Source: Chalara sp. BL73 (lineage: Eukaryota > Ascomycota > Leotiomycetes > Helotiales). Taken from it: a stretch of 64,000 nt of DNA. The notes under the pieces are model-generated. The model saw nothing but the letters and a program-made list of their open reading frames with translations. It ran no database searches and had not been told where the DNA came from. The stretch's first letter is position 1, and every line of letters begins with the position of its first letter. Location: NCBI GenBank assembly GCA_918026815.1, contig CAKJVC010000198.1, positions 62,001 through 126,000 of the forward strand, read 5' to 3'. A program made the position numbers and the translations under genes. Shown here piece after piece: positions 21,728-32,546 of the stretch.

Positions 21728-23755
21728 ATGCCGTCAAACACACCCCGCAATGAGCGGATTGCTCCCCCGGCAGTCAAGAAGACCTCCGCCAAGGTAGCCC
21801 ATGTCAACATGATGACCGATACTATTATCGCCAACATGCCTCCAGATGGCCTCCGGAAAATTTTGCGCGGCTTACTTGGGGTTGATCCCAGGGTGGCGAT
21901 GAAGCTGAATGAGCTTGCCAAAAATTATCTTTCTGAAACCACACCGGATTCTTCTCCAGAACTCTTCAAATATGAACCGTATCCCAGCGTTACTTCGGCT
22001 TTTTCTGAGTTCCAAAGGAGATATAGATGTTTAATGGGATGTGGATTGGGATTTGCCAGCATAGATCTTTTGGTGGAAGTCATTCGACAGGTTCAGCCAG
22101 TAGTTTTTCTCGAAGGGAAAGAGATCACGGAGTTGTTAATAGATACGCTCGCCGTTGTGGATGCCGATATCGTTCAGTCTGTGACTGCTGTTCAGAAAGA
22201 ACTCCAGACAGCATCTGGAATTAGAGAGATGAATAACCAAGAGGAAGCTATCGTGAACGGTCTTCGAGATCTATTGGTGGAATGTAAGCATTACGCAGAA
22301 AGAACTGGAAGGGATTTTGTGTTTGATAGAGGATTCTCGAGGATTATGAAGTTGAAGGGGATTTCTGGTCCTGTTGTCATGCCAAAGGAACCTGCTGTAG
22401 CACTAAAAATTCCGTCTCCTACCGGGGGTGGACGTGGTACTATTGAGTATTTTCAGCTGGGTTCATTATCCGTTCCAAGAATGTTTATGGGTAAGTTGGG
22501 AGAGCATGGGCTTGGTAAGATCTTGACAACAGCTGACCGTGTGATATTAGGCTTGTGGCAATTTTCAAGTCCAGCTTGGGGAACAGCATCAACTTCAAAA
22601 ATTAATAAAGATTTCAGAAAACATGTCGACGCTGGTTTCACCGCGTATGGTAAGTTAATAAATCAAGATGAGAAATCTTCTCAGCTATAGGTTTAATTTT
22701 GAGAATCACAGACATGTCCGACCATTACGGAGATGCGGAAGTAGTCTTTGGCTCATTTAGATCTTCTCAGTCAGATGCGGCAAGCATCTTCTGTGCAACT
22801 AAGTATTGCGTATTCGAACCTATCACAATCACGAAAAACGTTGTAGAAGCAAATATTTCAGAACGACTCCTAAATATTAATGCCAGTACTGTTGAGCTAC
22901 TTCAATTACACTGGCAATTCGTAAGTGACCAGTTCTTGACAATTACATAGGAGACTGATTTGCCGCCAGTACGATGATCCACAATATGTTAAAATGGCAC
23001 AATTTGTAAAGCAAGATACTCGGGTTTTGAACGTTGGTCTGTGTAATTTCGACACTCAGCGCATGAATGAAGTAGTGGAAAGCGGTGTACAGATTGTATC
23101 CAACCAAGTACAGGTAGGCGAAAAAGGCAGTATGGATTCTGCGAGACGCTACTAAGAGAGATACGTAGTTCTCCCTCATTGATCTTCGACCCACATTCAA
23201 AATGGCAGAGAGTTGTTTAAAAAATAATATTAAACTTTTAACATATGGTTCTTTAGTAAGACCCTCGTATAATGAGCGAAGAAATTCTCTGACCTGCATA
23301 TAGTGTGGTGGATTCCTTGCCGAGAAGTGGCTTAACAAATCAGCACCAAACATGTTCGCAGAAGATATGACACCAAGTCACAGAAAGGCATGATAATTCT
23401 GTAATTTCATTAGATTAAGTGCTAATACTTTTTCCTTTAGTATTTCGAAATGATCGCCGTTTGGGGAGGCTGGGGCCTCCTGCAACAACTTCTCGGTGTC
23501 CTGTTCGAGATCGGACAGAAGTATAATGTTTCTGTCTCCAATGTAGCCACAAGATGGGTTTTGGATCATGAATATGTAGGAGCTGTCATAATAGGTGGCA
23601 GAATGGGGATTAGTGAACACGTTGATGAGAACCTCAAAGTCTTCTCTTTCAAAATTGATGAGGAGGATAAAGCAAAAATAGCAGTAATATTGGAACAGAG
23701 CAGAGCGCAGGATATGTTTGATGCAATTGGCGATTGTGGCGCTGAGTATAGATAG
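21728..23755 (+). CDS. Aldo-keto reductase with novel N-terminal region
   Basis: Seven exons, 21728-22490, 22551-22649, 22712-22920, 22970-23113, 23169-23255, 23304-23387 and 23441-23755, encode 566 residues. Residues from about 240 to the end are an aldo-keto reductase barrel. The catalytic tetrad is readable as Asp288, Tyr293 (in HYGDAE), Lys318 (ATK) and His354 (LQLHW), and NADP-binding residues are expected near VLNVGLCNF. The first 240 residues form a separate alpha-helical region (NMPPDGLRKILRGLLGVDPR and onward to about residue 220) that I cannot name. The reading frame runs from this region into the barrel within exon 1 without a stop. Intron 6 (23388-23440) begins with GC instead of GT; without its removal the frame meets a stop at once. 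A mis-joined pair of genes is possible but would need an extra start near 22430. Confidence 0.8.
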
Positions 23756-24036
23756 CCTTCAAATACTAAAATAAGTATGATGATAGTTCATTTTTCATGT
23801 GTAGATTATGACGGAATCTGGTGCAGTGAAAAAGAATAAACATACATGCAATCATAGGGCCCGGATTATCGACTACAGCGCTCTCGGTTACTAGGATTCC
23901 CTTCCCTCCCTACTGCTTCCTGTTGCTAATACTAATTTCATCTTCTGGCAAAGGTTCTAACGGTTTTTTATCAGTAGCAAGATGCTGGAAAGTTGTTGTC
24001 GAATACAACTATCTGTGTGTGGGATCTAGATATATG

Positions 24037-24695
24037 TCATTTCTTCTTCAATACTACCATCCTTCCTCCCGTATTCGCCTTCTCTAGTATCCCAAATTCT
24101 TCCGTGCTCACAATCCGCACAGTTCCAACATCCCGCAACTTTTCAATTTCAGCTTTGTAGCCACCACTTTCCCAAACTTCATCGTGCACAGTAGCAATAA
24201 TCAATCCAGAATTGGCAGTTAGTCTGGCGAATTCTACCAACGCCTTTGGCCCGACATGAGCCTTCATCAGTGTCCGCACGCACACAACAACTTCATAACT
24301 CCCATCAAGCTTTTCAATCCTTTCGTTCAGATTCGTCGTTTCTAGTTCCCGATACACGCCCATTTTACGTGCAACTGCCAACATGCTGGTGCTGAGATCT
24401 ACTCCATCAAGGACAGATTTCTCAGCAAGAGATGACTGAGCCAGATAGACGCCCACGAGACTGGCGTCTCAGCTGGCATCAAAGATCTTCAGCTTATCAG
24501 AAGAGGCTGATGAGATATTGTTAATGACAGTCTCCACGCAGCGCCGGGGAGAAGCGTAGCCTGCTGCGTTGTTGTCTGTGTCGTAGACACCAGCCCATTC
24601 GTCATACAGACTTTGCGCCTCTGAGCTCCCGGTTAGAGAGTATGCGCGCTAGAGGTATTGATCAGTGCGTGTGGCGGTAGTAGTGGATGGGACAT
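24037..24695 (-). pseudogene. SAM-dependent methyltransferase pseudogene
   Basis: The reading frame from about 24648 down to 24037 reads as a class I methyltransferase of the WBSCR27-like type (SLYDEWAGVYDTDNNAAGYASPRR, quoted by its ends, then VLDGVDLSTSMLAVARK). It is broken by an in-frame TGA at 24471-24469, exactly in motif I where a D-x-G-x-G-x-G SAM-binding loop should be; here the codons read Asp-Ala-Ser-stop-Asp-Ala-Ser. Most apparent changes are G-to-A on the coding strand. The presumed ATG at 24695 is out of frame with the rest unless an N-terminal intron is present. Downstream parts remain open for 139 codons, so decay may be recent. Confidence 0.7.
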
Positions 24696-25237
24696 TTTGG
24701 GTGCAGTGGTAGGCAAAGTGCTTTGTTCAAGGCTATTGTTAACCGCCTTAATATTGTTAAGATGATCTGTGTTTTCTTCCACTATGGAGATCGACTGTTT
24801 GTTCTAGTCCTTGAGAGGAGGTTTGTAACGCCACTTATCACATGCTCATGAGACGACCGACAAAAGCCGGGCCCCAGTAAAAACGTTCGGTCCAGGAAAC
24901 TTGGTCAGATCCGTACAGACTAGTATTCAGAGGTTCCAACTAAATGAGGATGATTAATCTGGTTATTCTGAACTGAGGCGGGGTCAAACAACCTCAGTAG
25001 ACGACTACTAGTGTGTTACGACGCTATACTTCCGAGAATATCCGGTTTGCCATGTAAAACAAGGCGGGAACGAGTACTCAATGGATTAGCCTGTCTCAAT
25101 GCAATGGTAGTGGTATTTTACATTCCGCTCAGTTTGACAGGTACTCTAATCTTAAGCTTCATCACTAGGATGGCAGCTTGAAAAGCTCGCAATTATTATT
25201 TTAGCTCTCTTCGTTGCCTGTTTCTAAAACATTCGAG
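24696..25237. other. Intergenic region
   Basis: Presumed promoter of the monocarboxylate-type transporter. No coding sequence or repeat recognised. Confidence 0.5.
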
Positions 25238-26724
25238 ATGAGTAATACCGAGTTAGTGACCGCCGCGCTACCTCAGTCAGTAACAACTCCTTCAGCCTTT
25301 GAGGGCTGTGAAAGGTCGTCACCACGATCGCAGGATGTAGACGGCGAGCCAACGAATGGCAGGCGAACGGAACAAGAGCTTGCGCCCATAGATGGAGGAT
25401 CTGCTGCTTGGAGGCTGCTCTGCGTTGCCTTTATTTTTGAGACATTGCTATGGGGTAAACTCCTATCATGGATTGAATTCGATAGAGGAGGCTGATAAAA
25501 TTTGAATATAGGCTTCCCCCTCTCTTTTGGTGTGTTTCAAGAATACTACTCCAAAATTCCAGAATTTGCCAACAATCGCTATATTTCCGTCGTGGGTACC
25601 ATAGCATCCGGATTGGGTTATATAGGAGCACCAGCCATCATGCCTTTTATTCATCGGTATCAGCGGTGGCGGCGGCAGATGATTTGGGTCGGCTGTACAT
25701 CCCATAACTTGCTAGGATGTCGAGACATAAATTGCTAACCTGTCTCTTAGGGCTGATTTGCATTGCCGGACTCGTCTTAGGGTCTTTTGCATCCACCTTA
25801 GAAGTGCTCGTCCTTACGCAAGGTGTAGCTTATGGTCTTGGGTTCCTCATATTATACTACCCCATCCTTAGCATGGTAAATGAATACTGGATCGCGCGTC
25901 GTGGCATGGCTTACGGTGTTCTTTGCGGTGCCTCCGGTGTCTCAGGGTGCGTTATTCCATTCGTGCTGCAAGCACTTTTGGGAAAGTACGGATACAGAAC
26001 GACACTTCGTGCTGTAGCTGTGGCTCTCGCGTCGCTCACGGGACCGTTAGTTCCTCTCTTGAAGGGTCGTTTACCGCTCTCAGAGCGAGCCAGTATCCCC
26101 AAAATTAACTGGATGTTTTTCCGGAGTTCTCTGTTCTGGGTATACTCCGTTTCAAACCTATTTCAAGGGTTTGGGTATTTTTTCCCTTCTTTGTACCTAC
26201 CCTCTTATGCATCATCCCTAGGGCTCGGCGGCAGGAGCGGCGCACTTCTCCTCGCGCTGATGAGCGTTTGTCAGGTCGGCGGTCAGTTTGTCTTCGGTCT
26301 GCTATCTGATCACAAAGTACCACTTAACATTTTGGCTTGCTTGTCAACCATAGTTGCAGCAATTGTTTGTCTGACTATGTGGAGGCTAGCCAAGTCGCTC
26401 CCAGTCTTGATTGTCTTTGCAATGGTGTACGGGTTCTTTGGCGCAGGGTTTACTGCCATCTGGGCGAGGATGAGCACCGCCATAACCGACGACGTGACAG
26501 CAGTACCAATTGTCTTCAGCTTGCTTAACCTCGGTAAAGGTATCGGAAATGTGCTTGCCGGCCCTGTTGGAGGGCTTCTAGTTTCCAACTCAAAGTCTAC
26601 TGGAACCCCATTATCGTTGTCCTATCGTTGGGTCATCGTCTTTACCGGAGTGTGCATGTTCGCGAGCGCTTGTACCATCTTCTTGCGATATTCGAAGTAC
26701 CTTAGCATCTTCGCCGTTCGATAA
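25238..26724 (+). CDS. MFS monocarboxylate transporter-like protein
   Basis: Exons 25238-25454, 25512-25694 and 25751-26724 encode 457 residues. A soluble N-terminus of about 57 residues precedes the first membrane span (LLCVAFIFETLLWGFPLSFGVFQEYY by its ends), whose FPLSFGVFQEYY is the typical opening of fungal monocarboxylate transporter-like (SLC16-type) MFS proteins. Further typical parts are YPILSMVNEYWIARRGMAYGV after span 4 and the long central loop before the second half. Roughly twelve spans can be counted. Start is the first in-frame ATG. It probably sits in the plasma membrane; the substrate is unknown, and many fungal members do not carry monocarboxylates. It stands next to a dead methyltransferase gene, so the local group may be a relic of a larger cluster (inference). 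Confidence 0.88.
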
Positions 26725-28013
26725 GAGCGGGGAAGTGGCAAGCAGCATGGCATTTGATATTGGCTACGTGTTACGAGCCGAGACGTTGCTGGAAAAGTTG
26801 ATATTCTCAGTGTTCTTTGTTACCATAGGTAAATATCGTAGCATCGCATCTCGACGGGAAGATAGACAATGCTATAAATTCTTCAACACTCTCTAGGTGT
26901 GAAGAAGGCTGTAAATAAATGTGATTATGGCTAGGCAAAGTTAAGTGATGGTACAACAGACGAAAGAATTCATCAAAAGCCGTGGTACTTTGTCCATGCG
27001 AAGTCTGAAAAGCCGACTCCTTCTGAACAAAAATCTTCAGCTTTCCCTTAGAAAGGATGATATCTTAGGTAAAACAAAGTCGCCAGCTGGAGTTGATTAA
27101 GGCCGCTGTCGATAACTTGTCGTCGCCTTCTCGAAGGCATCGCGAGGGGGTGGCTAGCCTGTTCAGAACAGAGGATTCTGCCGGCGAAATTGGTATGTCA
27201 GACGGAACGTCTGTAGGTGATAATATTACAGAATATATCGTAGAATAGGGCATACAAATCTGATTGTAGAGCTAATAGAATTGTGTAATAGAATTGTGAA
27301 ACGACCAAGCCTATTGGCCATACTTGGCTTAATCAGCTCTTGGCGTGTAGATTCTATTAGCTTTACAATTAGACTTTTATGCTTTATTCTATAATATATT
27401 CTTTGATATTATTTATGAACGTTTTGTTTAACCAGTCAAAAGCCCGGCCGCGTTGTACGCACTTCCAATAAAAGAAGATTGCACGTCTCCAAAACATGTT
27501 TTACTGTATCAAGTTTCTCCGTTCTCTTAGTCTTTGCCGACTATTTTGTACGCCTTGGGTATTGCTTTCACTTCAGGGATGGATGCACCAAGCTGGAGAA
27601 ACAGCGCGGTCGTCTTGTTCGTTATCACGGCATTGGTCCTCAGCATGCTCTGGCAAATCACATTGGTATGTACTCCCTACTTCTGTAAGACTGAACAACA
27701 GAGACATATCATACATCTTCACCACAGCAACTCTACCAGGCAAGAGTGAGAACTCATACATGATATGATCGCAGCCCATCTCCTTCCAGTGAATAAAGCT
27801 ATCCCATATGTAACGTAAAGTGACTGCTACAGGATTCGCGGCACAGGGCCTGCCACTCGGAGTCAATGGGGTTGTGCATGTTGTGCTTTAGATGAGTCAG
27901 GCCCGGCTACTGTGACTCAACTACAGAACGAATACATTCACCTTTTTAAAAGTGAGTACCTCTTCCTTACAATATTTATCAAGTTAGGCAGACGGAACCT
28001 TCAACAAACTCAA
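26725..28013. other. Intergenic region with gene relics
   Basis: No intact gene. A 58-codon open stretch after a CTTAG acceptor-like site at about 27069-27247 and a hydrophobic stretch at about 27534-27749 look like decayed coding pieces, without recognisable family. A fold-back element lies at 27259-27373. Confidence 0.5.
27259..27373. repeat. Fold-back, MITE-like element
   Basis: Terminal inverted repeats of 23 nt, 27259-27281 and 27351-27373, match except at two positions, both A/G differences. The core of each arm is ATTGTARAGCTAATAGAAT in the same orientation when one is reverse-complemented. Inside are a smaller inverted repeat (CCAAG and CTTGG) and a direct repeat AATAGAATTGTG at 27274 and 27288. 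The total of 115 bp and the lack of coding capacity fit a miniature inverted-repeat element or the end of a larger DNA transposon. No target-site duplication is certain. Confidence 0.55.
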
Positions 28014-28097
28014 GTTCGGTTAGTCTAGTGGTCAAGACATTCGTTTGTGGTCTACGCAAAACACGAAAGATCGACAGTTCAATCCTGTCACCGGACA
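28014..28097 (+). tRNA. tRNA-His (GTG) with 11 nt intron
   Basis: A complete cloverleaf can be drawn. The 7 bp acceptor stem (GTTCGGT with ACCGGAC) has one G-T pair. The D stem is GTCT/AGAC with an AGTGGTCA loop, the anticodon stem TTCGT/ACGAA, and the T stem GACAG/CTGTC with loop TTCAATC. The anticodon GTG is at 28047-28049. An intron of 11 nt at 28051-28061 begins after position 37, the standard site for nuclear tRNA introns. The mature length is 73 nt without CCA, with A as discriminator base, as in other eukaryotic tRNA-His; the extra 5' G is not encoded and would be added after transcription. A TTTT terminator follows within about 10 nt. The B box has A where G is usual (TTCAATC). Confidence 0.93.
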
Positions 28098-28343
28098 TTT
28101 CACCTTTTGCCCACCGCCTTTAGATGGATCACCACTCACCTTTTCACTTAAGTGCAATGTAAATCATTCATGAGTACGGAATCTTGTTGAAAAATTATGT
28201 ATTGGGAATTGCGCTTCCGTTTTTCTCCGACTCAATTTTAGCTCTATGCTTGGTGTTTACCATGTATCAGGAAACAAACAAAGTATGTAAAGGGTAGAAA
28301 TAAGTAGAGAATATACGTCTATAGTACATTAGAATAAAATCCC

Positions 28344-29615
28344 TCAGCTTTGGTTCAGCTCCTTGTAGTCTGGGAGGTCCCAATCCTTCACACTTTCCTT
28401 GAGTATCCATTTTCCAAGGTTAAAATTGAAGCGCGAGACTACTCCCAGCAGAATATTGATGACAGCAATGCCAAGCGCCGATGATGGGTAGACTGAACCA
28501 CTCTCCAGAACCCCCTTCTGTACCTGGTCCATAAAGGGTCGAAATTTCTCTTCGTAAGCCTTGAAGGCGGTTGTAAGTCCGCCCTTATTATCTCCTCCAC
28601 TGGCAAGGCTGCCGCAGTGTTTCCCGATCTCGCCAGCTAAGATATAAGCGCCCACCATGCTGGATGTAGTGCCCATTCCAGTATTTGCTGAAGGACAATA
28701 TGCTGCATCACCAACAAGTACCACTCGACCGCGAGACCAAGAGTCCAACTTAATAAGGCCCATGCGCTCGCAATAGAAGTCGCCTGCATCCATCATGTCC
28801 TTCACAATGTCTGGTATCTGCCATCCGGCACCTGCGAAGATCTCTGCCAAAGCGGCCTTTTCTTCCTTCATATCTCCCGGACGAGCCTTCTTCAGCCGCT
28901 CCGAGGCAGACGTGCAACCGAGGTATACCTGGAGGCTATCTGGATTGCTCCTTCGCGTCATCACTCCCCGTCTACCAGGTGCCATGTACGATGTTGCGAT
29001 ATATTGGTCTCCTTTTTGAAGAGGCCGAGGAATGGTGAAATAAGCTACGTACACAGCGCTTTCGCCACTTTTAACCGGATAGAATTTGTCTGCAGTGCCA
29101 GATCCGAGCATTAGCTTCCGTGTGCGTGATCCCACTCCATCAGCACCGACCCACAGATCAAAATGATTCGTCTTTCCATCCGCAAAGCGAACCTCAACTG
29201 CGCTATCCTTCTCCTCGAAGCTTTCGACCGACGTCCCAAAGATATACTTGATTCGATCTTTGGTGGCGTCGTATATTAGATGGCACAAATCACCTCTCAT
29301 GATCTCGAATTCGGTGGTGAAGTTCTGCGGACCCTTCCCCGACTTGTTCGCTGGGAAGAAAGCTCGTCGCCTGTTTGAGCTATCGACTATTTGAAAACCC
29401 TGCTCAGGGGCAGATTTGGAACGGAAGGCCTGCTCGAGACCCATGCGCTTCATCACTTCAATCCCGTGGCCACGTAGATCCAGTTGAAGGCCAGTCACTC
29501 GTAGGCTGGAGAACCGCTCGACGACAGTTACGTCGTGGCCTATCTTTGAGAGCCAGAAGGCAAGAGCATTTCCAGCAACGCCTCCACCGCTAATGAGGAC
29601 CTTCAATGGTACCAT
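28344..29615 (-). CDS. FAD-dependent monooxygenase, PHBH/TetX type
   Basis: Single exon of 423 residues. The FAD-binding GGGVAG is at residues 10-15, after a short N-terminus. The group A flavin monooxygenase motifs are present: a DG motif (GADGVGSRTR, about 155-165) and a GD motif (VLVGDAAYCPSANTGMGTT, about 300-318). The C-terminal part carries a hydrophobic stretch (ALGIAVINILLGVV) that may contact the membrane. These enzymes hydroxylate aromatic or polyketide-like substrates with NAD(P)H and O2; TetX-like fungal members often occur in secondary-metabolite loci. There is no obvious backbone synthase here, so its pathway is unknown. The lack of introns contrasts with most neighbours. Confidence 0.9.
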   Translation of the reverse strand: MVPLKVLISGGGVAGNALAFWLSKIGHDVTVVERFSSLRVTGLQLDLRGHGIEVMKRMGLEQAFRSKSAPEQGFQIVDSSNRRRAFFPANKSGKGPQNFTTEFEIMRGDLCHLIYDATKDRIKYIFGTSVESFEEKDSAVEVRFADGKTNHFDLWVGADGVGSRTRKLMLGSGTADKFYPVKSGESAVYVAYFTIPRPLQKGDQYIATSYMAPGRRGVMTRRSNPDSLQVYLGCTSASERLKKARPGDMKEEKAALAEIFAGAGWQIPDIVKDMMDAGDFYCERMGLIKLDSWSRGRVVLVGDAAYCPSANTGMGTTSSMVGAYILAGEIGKHCGSLASGGDNKGGLTTAFKAYEEKFRPFMDQVQKGVLESGSVYPSSALGIAVINILLGVVSRFNFNLGKWILKESVKDWDLPDYKELNQS

Positions 29616-30412
29616 GATTTATCTGGAGTTGGCTTGCTTGGTTGTCACAAGCATATTTGACAAAATGTTGGATCCAAACGGGAAGGGGAGTGAAATTGGG
29701 ACTGATTTGGACTGCTTCAACACAAAAGAAGTCCCGGAAAATCAATGTCAATTTATACAGTCTACTATGGAGGGTATGAGTCGCATAAATGGTGCATTTG
29801 ATCTTCAACTCCGGCCAAGACGTATCGGCCGAGAGGCTGCAGTGCCGTTGATTGTCCGAAGCAGCACCCGACAGCGTAGCCATTGAATGAAGCATTATAT
29901 TGCAATTACCGATTCACATCTTCCAATTCCATAAGTCCGTTAATCCCGTGGATGGCTTGGAATCATGCCTCTGTTCAACAGCTAAGTTGAGGTTCTGCCA
30001 GGCAGCCTAATCTACAAACGGCGACCTGGTTGGACTCCAATAATCATGAGCTAATTGTCCTATTAAAACGCAATTCTAATTGGAAGATGTGATGGGTTAA
30101 ACAGCTTTTGGAAGGAATGATAGAAGAAGCAACACTAGTAAACTACGGACCGCTCAAACTATAACTATCATATGGCGGCGAAATATTACTCTCCACGAGA
30201 AAATTTGCTCCGAATTCTTTTTCATGAACATGCCCTACTGGTAATTGTGCTGGATAAGCTTTACATCCTAATAATCAATAAGATGAGGGTTGGCATAAAT
30301 ATGCCTCCTCAATTCTCTTATTGCCAGTATGCTACAGAAGCACAATCATCTAAAAACCTCTGGGCTCGGAGAACCAAAAACATCTCAAAATGTATTTGCA
30401 AAGATAATGATC
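29616..30412. other. Intergenic region
   Basis: AT-rich; contains the FAD monooxygenase promoter and the 3' flank of the 2EXR gene. Nothing else recognised. Confidence 0.5.
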
Positions 30413-32137
30413 TTAGAACAAGTCTAGGGAGTCGCGTGAAGGATAATGATCAACAAGGCGGTTATTATCACCGAAATAACGTCTCCTAGCAGCCTTCACG
30501 GCTTCTATCCCTTCCTCACCCTCACTATCTGGCTCATATTCGATTCGCATCCCGCTTAGGTCCCTAAATTCACCCATGTAATGAAGTAGTCCGTCTGGTA
30601 TGACAACTCTGGGTGGCAGAAACGTGTGCTTTAACTTCTTGATCTCTGTCGGGGAGACAACATGTGTCATTCTCTTCTCAGCCTGGGCATACCATTCTGA
30701 ATCATCACCAACTATTTGATCGCATACCTGGTCAATGTCCAGTTGGTTAATGTAATCATGTATCCTTCGAGTTGCGGCTTTGATTTCGGGCATTTTCCAA
30801 CGTGGTAATTCTTTTTGGACATTACTAAATGTTTTTCTCGCAGCTTCAGCAGCCCATGCCGTACGTTTTGCAAGGATACTTCCGTTTGATGGCTCGATGA
30901 ACCGGATGTGTTCAGGAAAAGCAAACTGCAGCTCTCCACGATGGTCAGCGCCGGCAATTCTTCGATAAGGATAGACCACAATTGTCAATGTTTCCAAGTT
31001 AGGAAATTCAGCCCAAACTCTAGGCGGTGCGCTTGCAAAAACGTTGAAATCAACGGCAACATGCCGTATCTTTAACAAAGCTTCTAATTCCTCTCGAACG
31101 GTGTCTAAAAGTGGTCGAGTTGTGTTAAGCCTTATCATAAGGTCAACCAGGACTTTGAATTGATCCCAGGAAGAGCCAAAGAAGTAGAAGACGTCGTACA
31201 GGATATTAACATATACCATCATCTCATAATCATCGCCGTCGTTAGACTCGGATGAGTAGGCATAGCTGTCAGGTAGGTCGTGGTAAGTAGACCCACGAAA
31301 GAGCGGTAGCTGAGTGTATATGCCTTGAGTAACTCGTTGGGAATTGATACAAATCTGCTGTGTAACAGGAACTTTATATATTTCGTGGTATTTGGATGTT
31401 ATCTTGCGTATCCTGCTGGAGCCATCAATTCGAGCCCCTTGAGGGCTAAAACAACGTCCCACAACTCGCTTATCATATTCCATGCTTGTAATGATGTGAA
31501 CTTGAGGATCATCGACCCGAGCGGCCATTGACCATATCCTCATCTGTATCTCGACTGGAAGCAGTCCAAATTTTGTAAACGTATATGCAGGAACCATCGA
31601 CTCTCGCGTCTTATCAATACCACTGTGCTATTCGTGGTCAATACTCCGTCCTTTTCCATCACAAGATTGCAGAATGCAACATACCAACAACTGATGAGCA
31701 ATCGGTAGCATCAGGTTCTTGAAGAAAAGATTCTCACTTTCAATGAAAGCCTCTTGCTGCCGTATAATATCGTTTTTGAATTCTTCTCGGCGCGCTTCGA
31801 AGAGCAGCCTCAAGCGTTCCTGCTTGCGAAACATATCAAGTTCGAGATAATCATCCTTGGTGAAATGAACATCATCTTCTCCGGCACTCCCGTCTTCTTT
31901 AATTTTGCCAACTATGCCAGTGCCATGCGCATCCTCCTCGAAGGCTTTACGGCGAGTCGCTTCCTCCTGACGCTCGCGGCTCAGTTCGCTATGTGTGACC
32001 TCATCGTCGCCCTCCTCATCTTCGTTATCAGAGTCATAGTACCACCCAGCCCATGGCAGATCTAGATATGACCAAATAGTCGACCTAGTGATTCTGTAAT
32101 GCAAGTTGAATATCCGTTCGGGGATTTGTAAGGACAT
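30413..32137 (-). CDS. 2EXR domain protein with acidic N-terminal extension
   Basis: I read this as one gene: exons 32137-31685 and 31627-30413, joined by a 57 nt intron with a GTATGT donor, a TTGAC branch site and a TAG acceptor, all phase 0, giving 555 residues. The first 151 residues are highly charged (DSDNEDEEGDDE, then long Lys/Glu/Arg helices). The 2EXR domain begins at about residue 170 with KFGLLPVEIQMRIWSMA and includes LKIRHVAVDFNVF. The domain is frequent in leotiomycete and sordariomycete genomes; its function is unknown. Alternative: two genes, a 394-residue 2EXR protein starting at 31597 and a separate 169-residue upstream protein with only 30 bp between them, which would be unusually tight. 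Confidence 0.75.
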
Positions 32138-32546
32138 GACGTCCAACTGATGTTCCTTACAGTTACTCGGATAAATTGAGGATCTGGGATAATCTACTAG
32201 CTACGTTTCGGGTATGAATTCCTAAATGGAACAGCAAGATTTGTTACACAGGGTAATTCTGGGCGAAATTGAAGCACACAAAGACTGCAATAGTATTTAT
32301 AAGCCTAAACCCCATGTATTTTCATTTCCATATCTATTTTGTAGACCGCCTGGCCGTATTTTGAGTGGTGAGAGTAACAAACGCCTTGAAAATGCCTAGC
32401 AAATGGTAAATTCCAGCCTTCAATATGCTCCAAAATGTCAGGGTATCATGCAAGCCAACCATATAGCATCCAACCTCATTATTCACACCCTGAAAATGCC
32501 GCTACTCTCTTATCAGCTAGATTCCGATCCATAGCAACAAACTAGT
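32138..32546. other. Intergenic region
   Basis: Promoter of the 2EXR gene and 3' flank of the OXR1 gene. This marks the passage from accessory-type to housekeeping genes. No other feature seen. Confidence 0.5.

Noticed and set aside
27479..27768. Hydrophobic open frames suggesting a membrane protein
   Set aside because: Only about 70 codons, with no family match I can name and no neighbouring exons in frame; treated as a possible relic.
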